Shown here in pieces: positions 46,160 through 57,517 of a stretch of DNA of 64,000 bases (its first letter is position 1; every line of letters begins with the position of its first letter). The position numbers and the translations under genes are program-made. Origin of the DNA: Hyposmocoma kahamanoa (lineage: Eukaryota; Arthropoda; Insecta; Lepidoptera; Cosmopterigidae); contig NW_020653200.1 in assembly GCF_003589595.1 (NCBI RefSeq), positions 6,180,076 through 6,244,075 of the forward strand, in the 5' to 3' direction. The notes below the pieces were generated by a model. The model was not told where the DNA came from. It was given only the letters and a program-made list of their open reading frames with translations, and searched no databases.

Positions 46160-46561
46160 TAATAATCTCAGTACAGAGTACCTACTAAAAAAACCGACCT
46201 CAAAAGTACGTGCAATTGCATCTATTTGCCAAGTTTTATTGAAATCAGGTACCGGAAAGTGCGCAACCCGGATTCATCCCCTAGTTCGCCACTATACGGA
46301 ACTTGACATAGGAGATAATCAAAATCGGTTCTTAAAGAAAAACGCCTTGAATTGGAGAATAGCAAAATCAACCATTAAAATAATTGGTCCTTGTAATAAA
46401 ATCACCACCCTTAGAGGTGAATGATTTTCTTCAAAATTAAATGGGACCACTATGGAGGTACCCTCTTTCCAACAAAAAAATAGTCATCAAAGTCGGTTCA
46501 CAAATACCGGAGTTATCGTGTAACATGCATAAAAAACCTCCCTTTCAGAAGTCGGTTAATA
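46160..46561 (+). repeat. 'accgac' repeat, near full-length
   Basis: ctcagtacagagtacc at the left, ccggattcatcccctagttc, gaattggagaatagcaaaat, cacccttagaggtgaatg and gaagtcggttaat at the right. Confidence 0.85.
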
Positions 46562-46743
46562 AAAATATGGCATCAATAGAGTTCCAGCTACTGGGGTAGC
46601 TAACCTAGGTACCACTTAATAATTCGATAATACAACTGAATTTTATTACTAACTGGGTTGTAAGTAAAGTGACTATTAAACAATGATCTTTATAAGATCG
46701 TTGTCAGTAAGTGACTGTATGTAAATAAGTCCTAAGATTTGTT

Positions 46744-46785
46744 TATATCTTAATGGTCATCACTTTCGATGACCATAAAGATATA
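46744..46785. repeat. Hairpin, 18-bp arms, one mismatch
   Basis: tatatcttaatggtcatc (46744-46761), loop actttc, gatgaccataaagatata (46768-46785). A second, shorter hairpin (acaatgatctt / aagatcgttgt) lies about 65 bp upstream. Confidence 0.65.
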
Positions 46786-46849
46786 GACAAGTGTGACCGG
46801 AAAAAGCTACATAGAAGAAAGTGGCCACACAAAAAGCTATATGTCCATG

Positions 46850-47470
46850 AAATAGAATATAATAGAATCATTTATTTCATCAATAAAAGCGAATAAGACG
46901 TTAAGCGTTTCGCTTCCGCTAGGAACCGGTGCGCCACACGAAATGTACGTTTTTTTCGCTCTTGTCCATATAGACATAAACAATAATATTAATAATTAAT
47001 TAGTAACAAACATTAAAACTATGTTAGTATAGGTAATATTACAGTAAGGTATATTACAATATATTTCTGCGGTAGCCCAATGCAGTGAATGTCCGCTACT
47101 ATCAGGAGGCTATTGGTGGCAAGGACGCTTGTCGCTTTCTGATTATTATGGATTGGAAGTTATCCGTATGTGCTTCTTCGAACATTGTTGATGTGCTCCA
47201 GTAGCACGGCAGCCTCAACAGAATCCTGACCGCATTGTTATACTTATTGGACACGTACGGTTTTTGAGTACAATGTCATCCACAGATTGCAGGTGTAAAA
47301 TGATTGGCCATAACACAGTGATCTTCACGTGTACTGTGTAACTTTCAAATTTACGCATCAACATATTACTCCTTGTAACTAGTGCCCTACGCTCCCTTTT
47401 AATGTCCATGTCATCTTTAAGCGATGTCTATTAGCGCCTCGGCGACCCAGTGCCCGATTCCTCTAGTGAC
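46850..47470 (-). pseudogene. Non-LTR retrotransposon, RT C-terminal fragment
   Basis: The minus strand reads DMDIKRERRALVTRSNMLMR (47412 leftward), FESYTVHVKITV, then in another frame NNAVRILLRLP, MFEEAHTDNFQSI and RQASLPP. This is the thumb/C-terminal pattern of LINE reverse transcriptases. The 3' end at about 46850 has a gaaataaatgattctattat tail. It is 5'-truncated and frameshifted. Confidence 0.7.
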
Positions 47471-47922
47471 TATATAGTGGTACGGAACGATAATGTTTTA
47501 GCACCTGTCTTGAACACGTGTATTTCATTTTTATGTGCGTTACGCACAACGTTGGGTAATTTTCCGAAAAATTTTAAATATTTGTTATTTTGAAAAGTTA
47601 CATATTATGTTTTACATTTAGATGTACATTTTAATATTTTATTTAGTATGCACTATACAATAAAATTGAATAAACATCGCTAAATATAATTTTATAAATC
47701 CTATTTGGAATATTTTCACAAATTCTCTTAATAGAAATAGTTTAGAACCTCCAACTTTTGGCAGATGTCACAGCTCAGGAAAAATGTTCTTTTAGTAAAT
47801 AAACTTTTTCTGATTTACTTATTGCGATTCCATTTTGGTAAGTGTCGTGACTACCTAACGGGTGAGGTGCCATTAAAGTGGCTCAAGGATAGATGAACCA
47901 TCAAAAATCTGTGACCATAGAT

Positions 47923-47940
47923 TATAATTGTAAGTCAATG
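47923..47940. mobile_element. 18-bp terminal remnant of the hAT-type MITE
   Basis: tataattgtaagtcaatg equals the last 18 bp of the MITE at 10038-10265. It sits between perfect 8-bp direct repeats ccatagat (47915-47922, 47941-47948), so a target duplication survives around a single terminus. Confidence 0.65.
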
Positions 47941-47949
47941 CCATAGATG

Positions 47950-49655
47950 TAATGTTCGTAAGGTTTTTTTCTGTTTTACAACTGTGCATTCAGAGTAGAC
48001 ACTAAGGCAGTAAAAATATAGGTAGATATAATGTTTTGAAACTATTTCCAGTACAAGACATGTTTGTTCTGAACACGTTCTAATTCGATGTTTACTATCC
48101 AAGGCTGACCGTAAATGTCAAATACATACGCGACTCCTCCATATTTCAGCTGTAAGATGCTGTGCTATTTCATTTGACAAAAGTGTTATTTGACATGTTT
48201 ATTAGTACCTAACTTAATGCGATTAGCACGATCGTTGAAAATGTTAAATTTGGCGTTGTGTAAAGGATCCCTACCTGGCACTTAGTAATTACAGATTAAT
48301 TCCTTACGTTATTAGTACCTACATTAGTAACGTTCATCGATATTAGAGGTAAGTTGATAACGAAATATAAAATCGACGAATAAACGAAGTTACATTTTGA
48401 CACACATTGTAAGATCGTTTAAATAATAACATTCTAAAAACATCACTTGTGTGGCAAGTACAGTGAAAGCATGCAATACATTTGTATAGATTGACCCATG
48501 TGTAAACAAATAGAGGAAACTGCGCAATTTTTTATAATTATATCTCAGTATTCTTAGGTGTTTACATTGCAATATATTTAAAGAAATTTACATGAAATGG
48601 CGGTTTAAAAACCGGCAGATATAAACTGCAGCGGACTGCTTGCCAGGTTGTAGGTGGTTGATATTCTGGGACGTTCCAGTGACTACGTACAGTCGGCATT
48701 CGTGACTAAATCTTTGCGCAAGACAGGTGACCTCTTTCTTTGAATCCATTTTTTGTAATATAAACACACCTGGTTGTTTATAATAACACATGATGCGTCG
48801 TCGCCAAATTAAATGTGATTAGGTACTGGATGCTATAATAAGAAAAGATTCAAACATAATACAAAATGTCGCTGTACTAACGCTTTGTAGTAGCTGATGT
48901 TCTTGTGGCAAATATAAATATATATAGAGCACACGTCAAAAATTTGTTTTTGGTATGTATTTGCATACGTATAGCACATTTTTAGTTTCTTGAAGTAAGT
49001 ATTTATCCTTCTACCATCATTCGGAAACGATAAAATACAAATAAAAACTTTAAAGGAGTTGGTATTCGGGAAAGGGATAAACCTTTTAATGTTTTATCAT
49101 GGGGACTGGTTTATATTTATTTCCAATACCTATATATACGCTACAATTTACTAATGCTCAAAAATTGAAGAATCTGTAATACATCGTATGTAGGTCATTC
49201 TGGTGGAAAAAAAACTTTTATTTGAACCAGGTTGAATACCATATTCCTATTGTACCTATCATGTCAACTGAATCGTTTAGATATTATAGAGAACATAAGT
49301 GTGAAAATACACACGTAACTTTTGGATGTGGTTTTATGAAACATGACGCCGCGGTCTTGAGTGGTTTCATTAGGTAGCTATAGCTACCATATTATTACGG
49401 CTCACCTAGTGACTCGCATCGCGACTACCTGTGCAACCGGAGAGCTCCCAAAATACATCCGCCAACACGAAAATTCCAGTCTCCGGAGCAACTAACAACA
49501 GAAAACTTCATGAGCTGATCACGAACGCCCTCTTCGGTTTTTAAATATATTTTTATATTAGTAACAAACTTCACAACAGAGCTAAAGCTTGCCTTTATAT
49601 GCCTTTAATAATTATAGTCTTGCAGGTGCTTATTCTCATCACGACGTTTTCCTTT
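47950..49655. other. Spacer, no gene seen
   Basis: Short open frames only. No recognisable domain, RNA gene or repeat family. Confidence 0.4.
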
Positions 49656-49659
49656 ACCG

Positions 49660-49745
49660 AAATTGTGTAATGTAAACCTTCGTCCGAGAGGCGACCTATC
49701 CCCAGCATTGGGACTTATAAACGGGTTGATGATGATGATGAGGTG
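49660..49745 (+). repeat. LINE 3' tail with (gat)n
   Basis: gaggcgacctatccccagca, ttgggacttataaacgggtt and gatgatgatgatga. Such 'cccagcagtggga ... gatgatgatg' ends are common 3' termini of lepidopteran RTE-type LINEs (established knowledge). Only the tail is present. Confidence 0.55.
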
Positions 49746-50828
49746 ATTATTTTAAATTAAATACACATTTGCAATAACACAATGGTAGGTATATGGGTCA
49801 GGACGGTAATTAAACTTTTTAAACGTTTTGTGACTTTAAAATACAGACTGACAAAACGGGCTATGGGGCTATATTAGTGTTACTTGCATTTTACGATAAT
49901 CAATTATTACTAGTTGTAACGAAAATTTTTATTTTTAGTTGCGAAATGTGAGAAGGTTGAATGTGTCTTTTCCATAATACATTTGTCAACGCGATCTGCT
50001 AACCAATTTTTTTTTCAAAGTTGGCACGCTTTTGACCGCCTCATTGTCAATGTTTTTATTAGAATATAAAACTAAACATAGGATTGTACTCATCCGGCAC
50101 AAAGCAGCGCTGGGTGGTCGCCAACATATGTCGTAAATTAGTAAGCAGCTAATAACTCCAATTGGTTTCATTTCGGCGTGTGCGCCGTCATTTGCTGTGA
50201 ATTTGATTCAGGTAAACATTTCTAATCATGGTCTTGCTATAATCTTAAATGGTGTAAAAGTAAATATAATCATGAACAGTCAACACAGAATATGAAATAG
50301 GGTTGCGGCAAACACTGTTGCTAGAAAACAAAACAAAACGGAACGCAATCGTGTCTTCACAGGCAAATGGAAATATCTCCCAGATGCAATATAAACGAGC
50401 GACGTCGTCGCCTCAACGGAAATTATAATGCTTGGTTCTTGCTCCATTATGCCGTAGGTATTTGCGAGTCAGTGCTATTTGTAATGGATTGTCACAGAAA
50501 TCCACTTACAAATTTTTAATCCCGTCTAACGAAGTCTCCCTGTCTACCTCGTAATCAAGCAGACAAATCAGGAGATAAACCGACAGACGACCGTACTATT
50601 ATAATTACATTGTATTTGAGCATCAGAATAAACATTGTGTAAACTAATTGGCGAAATTTACAGTCGCAAATTTATTTAAATAATTTTCTAACCAAAATTC
50701 GAGAACACTTGTAATTTAGCTCTCACGTGCGTCCAGAGAAACACCAGAATTTGTTCATCTGTCAACGCCAAATCGTAGCTCCTGCAATAATATATTTTCA
50801 AAGTTTTCAACTAATTAAATTACTTTAA

Positions 50829-50885
50829 TTAATAAATAAATAAAATAAAATAAAATAAAATAAATAAAATAAAATAAATAAAATA

Positions 50886-50920
<35 letters not shown>

Positions 50921-50932
50921 AATAAATAAATT
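50829..50932. repeat. (AAATA)n/(AAAT)n microsatellite
   Basis: About 100 bp of aataaaata and aaataaat units, shifting from pentamer to tetramer. Confidence 0.9.
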
Positions 50933-51001
50933 AAAAAAAAAATAATTACAACAATTTTTACATGTTTATTGTATTGTAAATACTGTATTGTATTGTAATC
51001 G

Positions 51002-51680
51002 TTATCGGTCGGTCTTCGGATGAATTTGGACAAGACTAAGGCTCTTGTTCTATGAGCTCGTCATCCCGGTGCCGATCTCTATTAATGGCGAAACGTTGGA
51101 AGTTGTTCGAGAATATGTCTACCTCAAGCAAAACTTGCAACTAGGCAGATACAACTCAAACTCGAGCGTCAAATAGCTAGGAGAGTGCAGCTGGTTTGGG
51201 CAGCATTTGGGATACTGCGTTACGTCTTCTAGTCACCACTGCCACAGTTCCTGAAGACCAGGGTTTACAACCAAAGCGTCCTACCGGTCATGACTTACTT
51301 AGCCGAGACGTGGTATATAACGGTCAAACTGGCTCACAGACTACACGTCGGTCAGCGAGCTATGGAAAGGTCTATGCTGGGTCTATCAGGCTTAATACTC
51401 AGTTGTGGACATCGTCCAGAAATGTAGCAAGTTGAAGTGGCAGTGGGCTGGCCACATCTGTCGCAGAACCGATGAGCGATGGAGTAGACGGGTTCTCGAG
51501 TGGAGACCACATCTCGGCAAACGCAACGTAAGACGTCCCCCTGCAAGATGGATCGACGATCTGAAGAAGATTGCGTGTAGTGGTTGGATGCGGAAAACGG
51601 GTGATCGGGCACTATGGCGTACACTTGGGGAGGCTTATGTCTAGCAGTGGACTGCAATAGGCTAATTGATTGAATTGATT
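51002..51680 (+). pseudogene. RTE-clade LINE, 3' part of RT
   Basis: Pieces in changing frames: GLRMNLDKTK (about 51005), VPISINGETLEVVREYVYL (51070), then KLKWQWAGHICRRTDERWS, RRVLEWRP, VRRPPARWIDDLKK (51430-51560) and GEAYV followed by cagtggactgcaatagg. This order is typical of RTE-type elements in insects. Stops and frameshifts throughout. Confidence 0.8.
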
Positions 51681-52120
51681 TGTATGTAAACATAACTTCT
51701 TTTCTAACATAGCTGTAAGTTTATATTAATATTCATTTCTACTTTACACATTTTTATAACTGTTGTAATTATTTTATACTTCCAATGTAAATCAATAATT
51801 TAAGTATGTAGGTATGTACTTACTCAAGTTAGAAATGAACAATGTTTTTGAAATTACAAAACATTCTTATTTCAGCAGGAAAGATGGTTCCTCCATACCA
51901 CCAGCTTGGGATCTAGTATTTCCTCTGATGAAAACTACCAAGCAGACACTACAGTAGTCTTCATTACTATTACCTACCTAGTTTGTGGTATGGTCTTGGT
52001 CTGATCTAACTAACGGCAAAATAGTGTTCTTTGCAGAAGATACGACCTGAATACGAATATTTGATGTAGATTCCTTGCAAGTACTGTTTTAATACGCGCA
52101 GGCACGGCTTTTATCGCTAA

Positions 52121-52417
52121 ATGCGAAAAAATAACAACCTATATATTATGACCTATTTGATAATTATGACGGCGATCTATATTTCATGTGTCAGTGCGGC
52201 CAGTATCTTTACAACTGAAGTGGGGACAACAGTATTCGCATATCCTGATGGTTCCACTTGTGTTAAGCAGTGGAACCACGAGTATTTGAAAATCCTACTG
52301 GACCCACTAGTGGAACCAAGCAGTGGAACCAACAGTCCTAAATCTTTGAAAATCCTACTGGACCCACTAGTGGAACCAAGCAGTGGAACCAACAGTCCTA
52401 AATCATATTATCGCTGA
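52121..52417 (+). CDS. Small secreted protein with a duplicated 20-residue unit
   Basis: 98-residue frame. MRKNNNLYIMTYLIIMTAIY followed by ISCVSAAS looks like a signal peptide cut after a VSA-type site; translation could also start at the second Met (52148). The mature part has two exact copies of LKILLDPLVEPSSGTNSPKS from a 60-bp tandem duplication (52285-52344, 52345-52404), then YYR and stop. An aataaa lies about 115 bp downstream. I do not recognise a family. It may be a complete small gene, a first exon, or a chance frame; the signal peptide plus in-frame repeat favour a real product. Confidence 0.45.
   Translation: MRKNNNLYIMTYLIIMTAIYISCVSAASIFTTEVGTTVFAYPDGSTCVKQWNHEYLKILLDPLVEPSSGTNSPKSLKILLDPLVEPSSGTNSPKSYYR
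52285..52404. repeat. Exact 60-bp tandem duplication
   Basis: 52285-52344 and 52345-52404 are identical base for base. The unit is 20 codons, so the frame is kept. Confidence 0.95.
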
Positions 52418-52784
52418 TTTTTAAGAATAGTGGCTGAACCCAAAATAGTTCATTAACTTTGTAACACAGCTACATTTAGATTGTGCAAAATTACATTGTG
52501 AAAAAAGCACTGAAGTTGCAATTGGTGAAAATAAATACGTGACAACATGAACCGGTATGATTCGTCGGCTTTGCACGTTTATGATCTGAGGTTATATATG
52601 CTTCAGTGGTTTTTAAACCGTCTTTGTTATGAATTAGGTAGGTTTTGAGATTCGCCGCTATTCTAGAAAGACATCGATATGTTATTTGTATTCTTACACC
52701 GTTCAGCATAACTTCAATCTAACTGCCCTTGCATGTCAGTCTAATCTAATCATGTGACTGGATGCCCATGTCCATAAGTTGAAT

Positions 52785-53100
52785 GTTTAGTAGCAGTAGA
52801 GCTCCCTGTGAAAGAATTCGTCGAGGTAAGTACTGCCACCTTATCTATTTCTGCCATCAACCAGTGATGTTAGTAGGTAAGAGTATTGGTTAAATTACAG
52901 GCACATGGGATTTGTCAACTTATGTCTGCATAACATAACATAAGTTGCACCTCAGGGTGACGACGGGCGCAGTGGCATTGCCACTTAGAACTTTACGAAA
53001 GTTCTGAGTGGCATTGCAATTGTTATGGACAGGCGTGTAGCTTACCATCTGGCGCACAACTTGTTCGTCTTGTCACTTGACATTATAAAAAGAAAAAAGA
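52785..53100 (-). repeat. Retroposon-like repeat 'cgtgcgcctgatg', copy C
   Basis: Reverse-oriented: agcagtagagctccctgtga, attacaggcacatgggattt, ggcgtgtagcttaccatctg, gcgcacaacttgttcgtctt. An internal small palindrome (cttagaactttacgaaagtt) replaces part of the unit. Confidence 0.7.
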
Positions 53101-53454
53101 AAAAGAAAACGGTACTGCCATTAAATGTATCGGCTTGAATCTTGATCAGCTACCTCAGATGTAAATAGCATATTAACTCGCTATTAGCTCGCAGTATAAA
53201 ACTGATATTTATTTTCAAAACCCTACGGTATATTACAGACCACAGGCGCCCTTTCAACTAACGGCGGCAGTGTAAAGAGTCGGAAACGTTAGTTTGTTCG
53301 AAAAACAAATGTAACGTCGTCGCCTGAATTCGCAATCCTCGTAACCTCCATTAATGTGAACTTTTGAATAGGCACAAAAAACAGAATTACTAGAAATAAT
53401 TATAAGACTTTATGATTATACCTTTATATTATAATACGAAAAAAAGGTCTAATT

Positions 53455-53565
53455 AATCGAGTTCTTAGGTTTTCGCGATTGTTACACAAAGGGAATGAAA
53501 CTATTTTTCCGGATTTAAATTGTAAACGTTGGTTTGTTTAAAAAAACAAAGTCTAGGTCTACTAG
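53455..53565. repeat. Fragment of the 11845-12010 repeat family
   Basis: tcgagttcttaggttttcgc, gattgttacacaaag, gaaactatttttccggattt and aaacgttggtttgttt. The hairpin part is missing. Confidence 0.6.
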
Positions 53566-53615
53566 GTCTAATTAAATTTTAAGCTTTAGTTGTCCAGATA
53601 TTAGGCTTGAAGAGT

Positions 53616-53675
53616 AATAATCTCAGTACAGAGTACTAAAAAACCGACCTCAAAAGGCATTCAACCCCTAGTTTG
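53616..53675 (+). repeat. 'accgac' repeat, left part (interrupted copy)
   Basis: ctcagtacagagtactaaaa to cccctagtttg. Continues at 54966 after a copia-like insertion. gtttg at 53671-53675 is the left target duplication. Confidence 0.85.
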
Positions 53676-53904
53676 AAATGAAATTAACGTGGATTAATGA
53701 GGAAATAATAAAGTGCGGCACGTATCACATAGACATAGTTTTATATTTTATTGTCAACAGTTTCTCATTGCTATGACAACCAATTCAAATCTTATGGAAC
53801 TAGATTATAATAGCCAGTATCTCCAACACGCCCCTTTAATCTAGTACACAAAACATTTCAACATAAGCAATACAACATTAATAAAAATTTAAACAGTATT
53901 TCAT

Positions 53905-54303
53905 TACTGGGATAGCAGGAAACAGGGAACTGTATCTTTGTCTTCCACGGAGGCAGAATACGTAGGACTTAGTCAAGCTTCAAAGGAAGCACTTTATTTA
54001 CAAAGTTTATTGAACAGTCTTACGATTGTGGATAGTAAAGCGGTCGTCATTTATAATGACAACCAGTCTGCGCATAAAATTGCGACTAACAAAATGATGC
54101 ATAACAGAACAAAGCATATAGACATATACAAATATCATTTTATACGGGAATGTGTTCTGAGTAACAAGGTTGAGATCAGGTACATGCCAACCGATAAAAT
54201 GATAGCAGATGTTTTAACCAAGGCTGTACATGGCCCAAAACTTAAAGAATTTTTAGGACAGTTTTCTTTAAATATATATTATGTTAAGGGGACGAGTGAG
54301 TAG
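53905..54303 (+). pseudogene. copia RNase H segment, inverted relative to its element
   Basis: Reads YWDSRKQGTVSLSSTEAEYV, LSQASKEALYLQSLL, YNDNQSAHKIATN, RTKHIDIYKYHFIRE, YMPTDKMIADVLTKAVHG. This is the Ty1/copia RNase H and C terminus with the SSTEAEY and DNQSA motifs. It points toward the gag end, so it was inverted. Its 3' end (ttaaggggacgagtg) resembles the element's own polypurine tract. Confidence 0.85.
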
Positions 54304-54715
54304 AGTCTTTAATTGGTGAATCGATATCTGCCAACTGCTGTGCAAGGAACACTATTCGCGAGATGTATTTTACCATAGATTCAAAGTTTTGTAATCTACT
54401 ATTAAAAAGATCTCGCTGAATGGAAATTCGTCGAACCCAGCCTTTATCTTCGTAAGCCTTTTGTAGGCTATTCCAGGCCTCCTTGGCAGATTTAGCATTG
54501 AATACATGGGTAAAGCACTCTGGTTCTAACAATAAACAAATAGTCGTTCGTGCTTTTCTGTCTGCATCACTATCCTGCACATCTTTCGAAATTACTCCCC
54601 ACCAGTTTTTATTTTCCAAATAATTTCTCACCAAGAACTTCCAATTAGGGTAGTCTGACGAACCTCTCAATTTCTGGATACCGCTTAAGCCGATTGAATT
54701 ATTTTCGTCCGACAT
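54284..54715 (-). CDS. copia gag N-terminal fragment
   Basis: 143 residues: MSDENNSIGLSGIQKLRGSS, YPNWKFLVRNYLENKNWWGV, LLEPECFTHVFNAKSAKEAW and IQRDLFNSRLQNFESMVKYI, a UBN2/retrotransposon gag pattern. It starts about 85 bp after the primer site and is cut at the junction with the inverted RNase H segment, so the last residues (about 138-143) come from foreign sequence. Confidence 0.85.
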   Translation of the reverse strand: MSDENNSIGLSGIQKLRGSSDYPNWKFLVRNYLENKNWWGVISKDVQDSDADRKARTTICLLLEPECFTHVFNAKSAKEAWNSLQKAYEDKGWVRRISIQRDLFNSRLQNFESMVKYISRIVFLAQQLADIDSPIKDSTHSSP

Positions 54716-54965
54716 AATTTTACAAAAAAAAATATTTCACGAATTTCACAACCACTTATTTATTTCCTGCACGTAATTTTAGGTTAATTACTGGGGTTCT
54801 GGGCCCATAACCAAATGAAATTAACGTGGATTAATGAGGAAATAATAAAGTGCGGCACGTATCACATAGACATAGTTTTATATTTTATTGTCAACAGTTT
54901 CTCATTGCTATGACAACCAATTCAAATCTTATGGAACTAGATTATAATAGCCAGTATCTCCAACA

Positions 54966-55140
54966 GTTTGCCATCCTTAGAGGTGGAATACTTTCATTAA
55001 ATGGGACCACTTCTAAGGTATCCTTTTTTCAACAAAAAAGAATCATCAAAATCGGTTCACAAACGCGAGTTATCGCGTAACATACATAAAAAAACATACA
55101 GTAGAATTGAAAACCTCCTCCTTTTTTTGAAGTCGGTTAA
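54966..55140 (+). repeat. 'accgac' repeat, right part of interrupted copy
   Basis: gtttgccatccttagaggtg to gaagtcggttaaaaa. Together with 53616-53675 it forms one repeat split by the copia-like element. Confidence 0.85.
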
Positions 55141-57170
55141 AAATTGGATGGCTTCCAGAAACGGAGTTACGAGGTTTTCGAATAAAGCCGACGACGCGTT
55201 TTTAAATGTCTATCTAAACTGAGTTTAAATCAGTGACATAAAAAATATATTAAATTGGTGTTTAGTTGGTTAAGCATTATAACAATTTCATGATGATTTG
55301 TTGAATGGTGCATGCGTTGAAGCGGACCAAACAAACTCGCTTTTGTATTTATTTATACACAGGTAACTGTTGTGGGTAGATTTAAGTAACAGTAATATTA
55401 GTTTGTGGCAGATTATAAGCGGAAAGATACCAGGATTGACTTGGTAACTTGAGTTTTTATTTGCAACCTCAGCTCACACAGACAGATAAGTTACAAGCAT
55501 AGATAGGCAAGTAATTATTGCCAAGGGTGACAAGAAGAAGACGGGATAACTGTATCTGCATACGTAGACTTACGGTAAATTTTGAAATAATATTTATTAT
55601 TTACTTTGGTTATAATTAAATCTAAGAAATTGAGAGAGTTATTTTGTTCTAATTCTTTCTTATACTTAATTTTTTACTCTATAGTAACAATACACAATAT
55701 AAAATAATGCACATGTACATAATAATATGCAAGGACAAAAATAAAAAGTTTTCCATTTACCGCCATCTAGTGGCCAATTTTCAACTTCTTAAACTGTTCG
55801 GTTTACGTGCTTTCAAACAGTAAGGATATAATATAATATTTTTTCTAAAAACGTCAAAATTATTACATATTTCCATCTTGGACTTATGTATTAATTCTTT
55901 TAAATCTCTAAGAAAGTTAATTATTCACTCTTCCTGTGTGCAACAAGTCACCTCCACGGGTTGCACCCATGTTGCACCGAGGATAAAAATAGCGTGCGAA
56001 TTGCGTCATGCAATGATCTCACCATACTTACCAGAATATTCCTGTTAAATATATTTCATTGCAAATATGATATTCCAATGTGTACTATAGTTACCGTGAA
56101 ATCAAGAAGGTTAGTCTCAACAACAAAAGGTCTTTAAGGTGTCCGCTTGTAGGTACATTATAGAAGAGTATTTACAAGATATTTTTCATTGCAAAGTGCA
56201 CTTTTCAATGAAATTTTCAATTGTAGCTAACAAGAACGTTGTTATAGATTATTAGATTGTATATTTTCACAATAACAAAATAGGACGTAAAATAAACACT
56301 CCCGTACACATAATTCGAGCCATCTTCCATTTCAATCGTTGACTCATAATATGTGAAGTGATTCAGATCCAAATCATATTATTCCTGTGATCACGCAAAC
56401 GCCCAAGTAACGAAAATATTGCATTTTTTGGCGCAATATATTCTATATGACTAGAAATGGACTAGAAAAATAAGTTTTTCATAATGATTGGGCCTGAAGC
56501 ATGTAATTATATTTTAATTATAAATTTGGGCGTTTAGCGCTTTTCCTGTTGTGATTTGCTGAGAGATTAAATACAATAATTTAAACAATGTTTGACTGAT
56601 CAAAAACTATGATGCAATTTTGGAACTGATATACTAAACCTCATTTCCAAAAGTCCTTGCTGAACATTTTTATTTATAAATAATATAATTCGATTATAAC
56701 AATACTTTTGTAAGAATAAAAATGCAAGGTGACTCGAAACATGTGTCCGGGAGTGTATAATACACATTATTTAAATTTTACATTGTCAAGTAAAAATCAT
56801 CAGTATTGTAGTAGTATTGAGTAAATATATCAATAAAATTTAAAATTATCTACAATTTAGTTCTTTTGCAGCGTCCGGTAATTTATTAAATAATGTAAGT
56901 GCTAACATAAATATTGTGAAATTCCAAATTAGGGCGTTGTTTGTGTCTTTAACATATCTGGTTTTTACTAAAGTTGCCTAGATTTTGTTTAACAAAAATA
57001 CAGGGCTCATAAATGTACATTGCGTCGATGATATTGTTAATATCTTCAGTTCCCTATAGCAAGGTGTGAAACTCTCTCGCTGACCCACACCAAACATGGC
57101 CCTGAGTTTCGGGTTTTAAATTACGGCAAAATAACATATATTAAATAACATATAGCAGCAGCGTTTCCCC
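55141..57170. other. Spacer, no gene seen
   Basis: AT-rich with no recognised exon, RNA gene or repeat family. Confidence 0.4.
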
Positions 57171-57174
57171 AGAG

Positions 57175-57431
57175 CAGCCCCCGTAGCATGGCTACGCATG
57201 ACAGTCGCGACACTCGCGATAAAATTGAAATAAGCGCGCGCTAATGGCTGTCTCAATCAGCCCCCGTAGCATGGCTACGCATGATAGTCACGACATGCAC
57301 GATAAATTTGAAATAAGCGCGCGCTATTAGTTGTCTCAATCAAATCTAATTTAGCTAGCCAATAGCGCGCGCTTATTTCAATTTTATCGCGCGCGTCGCG
57401 ATTATCATGCGTAGCCATGCTACGGGGGCTG
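57175..57431. mobile_element. Foldback MITE 'cagcccccgtagcatggcta' with a duplicated arm
   Basis: Two direct copies start at 57175 and 57258. One inverted copy ends at 57431 (tagccatgctacgggggctg). Each carries the outer gcatggctacgcatga and inner gaaataagcgcgcgcta words. The second and third copies form a foldback of about 175 bp; the first looks like a repeat of one arm, joined at tgtctcaat. Confidence 0.75.
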
Positions 57432-57517
57432 TAAGTAGCCCATATCGCCAGAGGTCTCATATATACGTGATAAGAAGAAAGAGCCATTTTTTTATAATGT
57501 TATTTATATCAGATTTT

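Larger units (their letters stand above)
53676..54965 (-). mobile_element. copia-like LTR element, non-autonomous, rearranged (1290 bp)
   Basis: Two LTRs of 153 bp, 53676-53828 and 54813-54965, are identical as read. The 5-bp duplication gtttg flanks the element (53671-53675, 54966-54970). On the minus strand the LTR begins tgttggag; it is followed by a primer site ggttatgggcccag (54812-54799), the half-tRNA-Met type known for copia, and the 3' LTR is preceded by ttaaaggggcg (polypurine tract). Inside are a gag piece in the element's own orientation and an RNase H piece in the opposite one. Protease, integrase and most of RT are absent. Confidence 0.9.

Noticed and set aside
47215..47409. Independent small protein-coding gene
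   Set aside because: Its sequence matches the reverse-transcriptase C-terminal pattern and has a LINE tail downstream.
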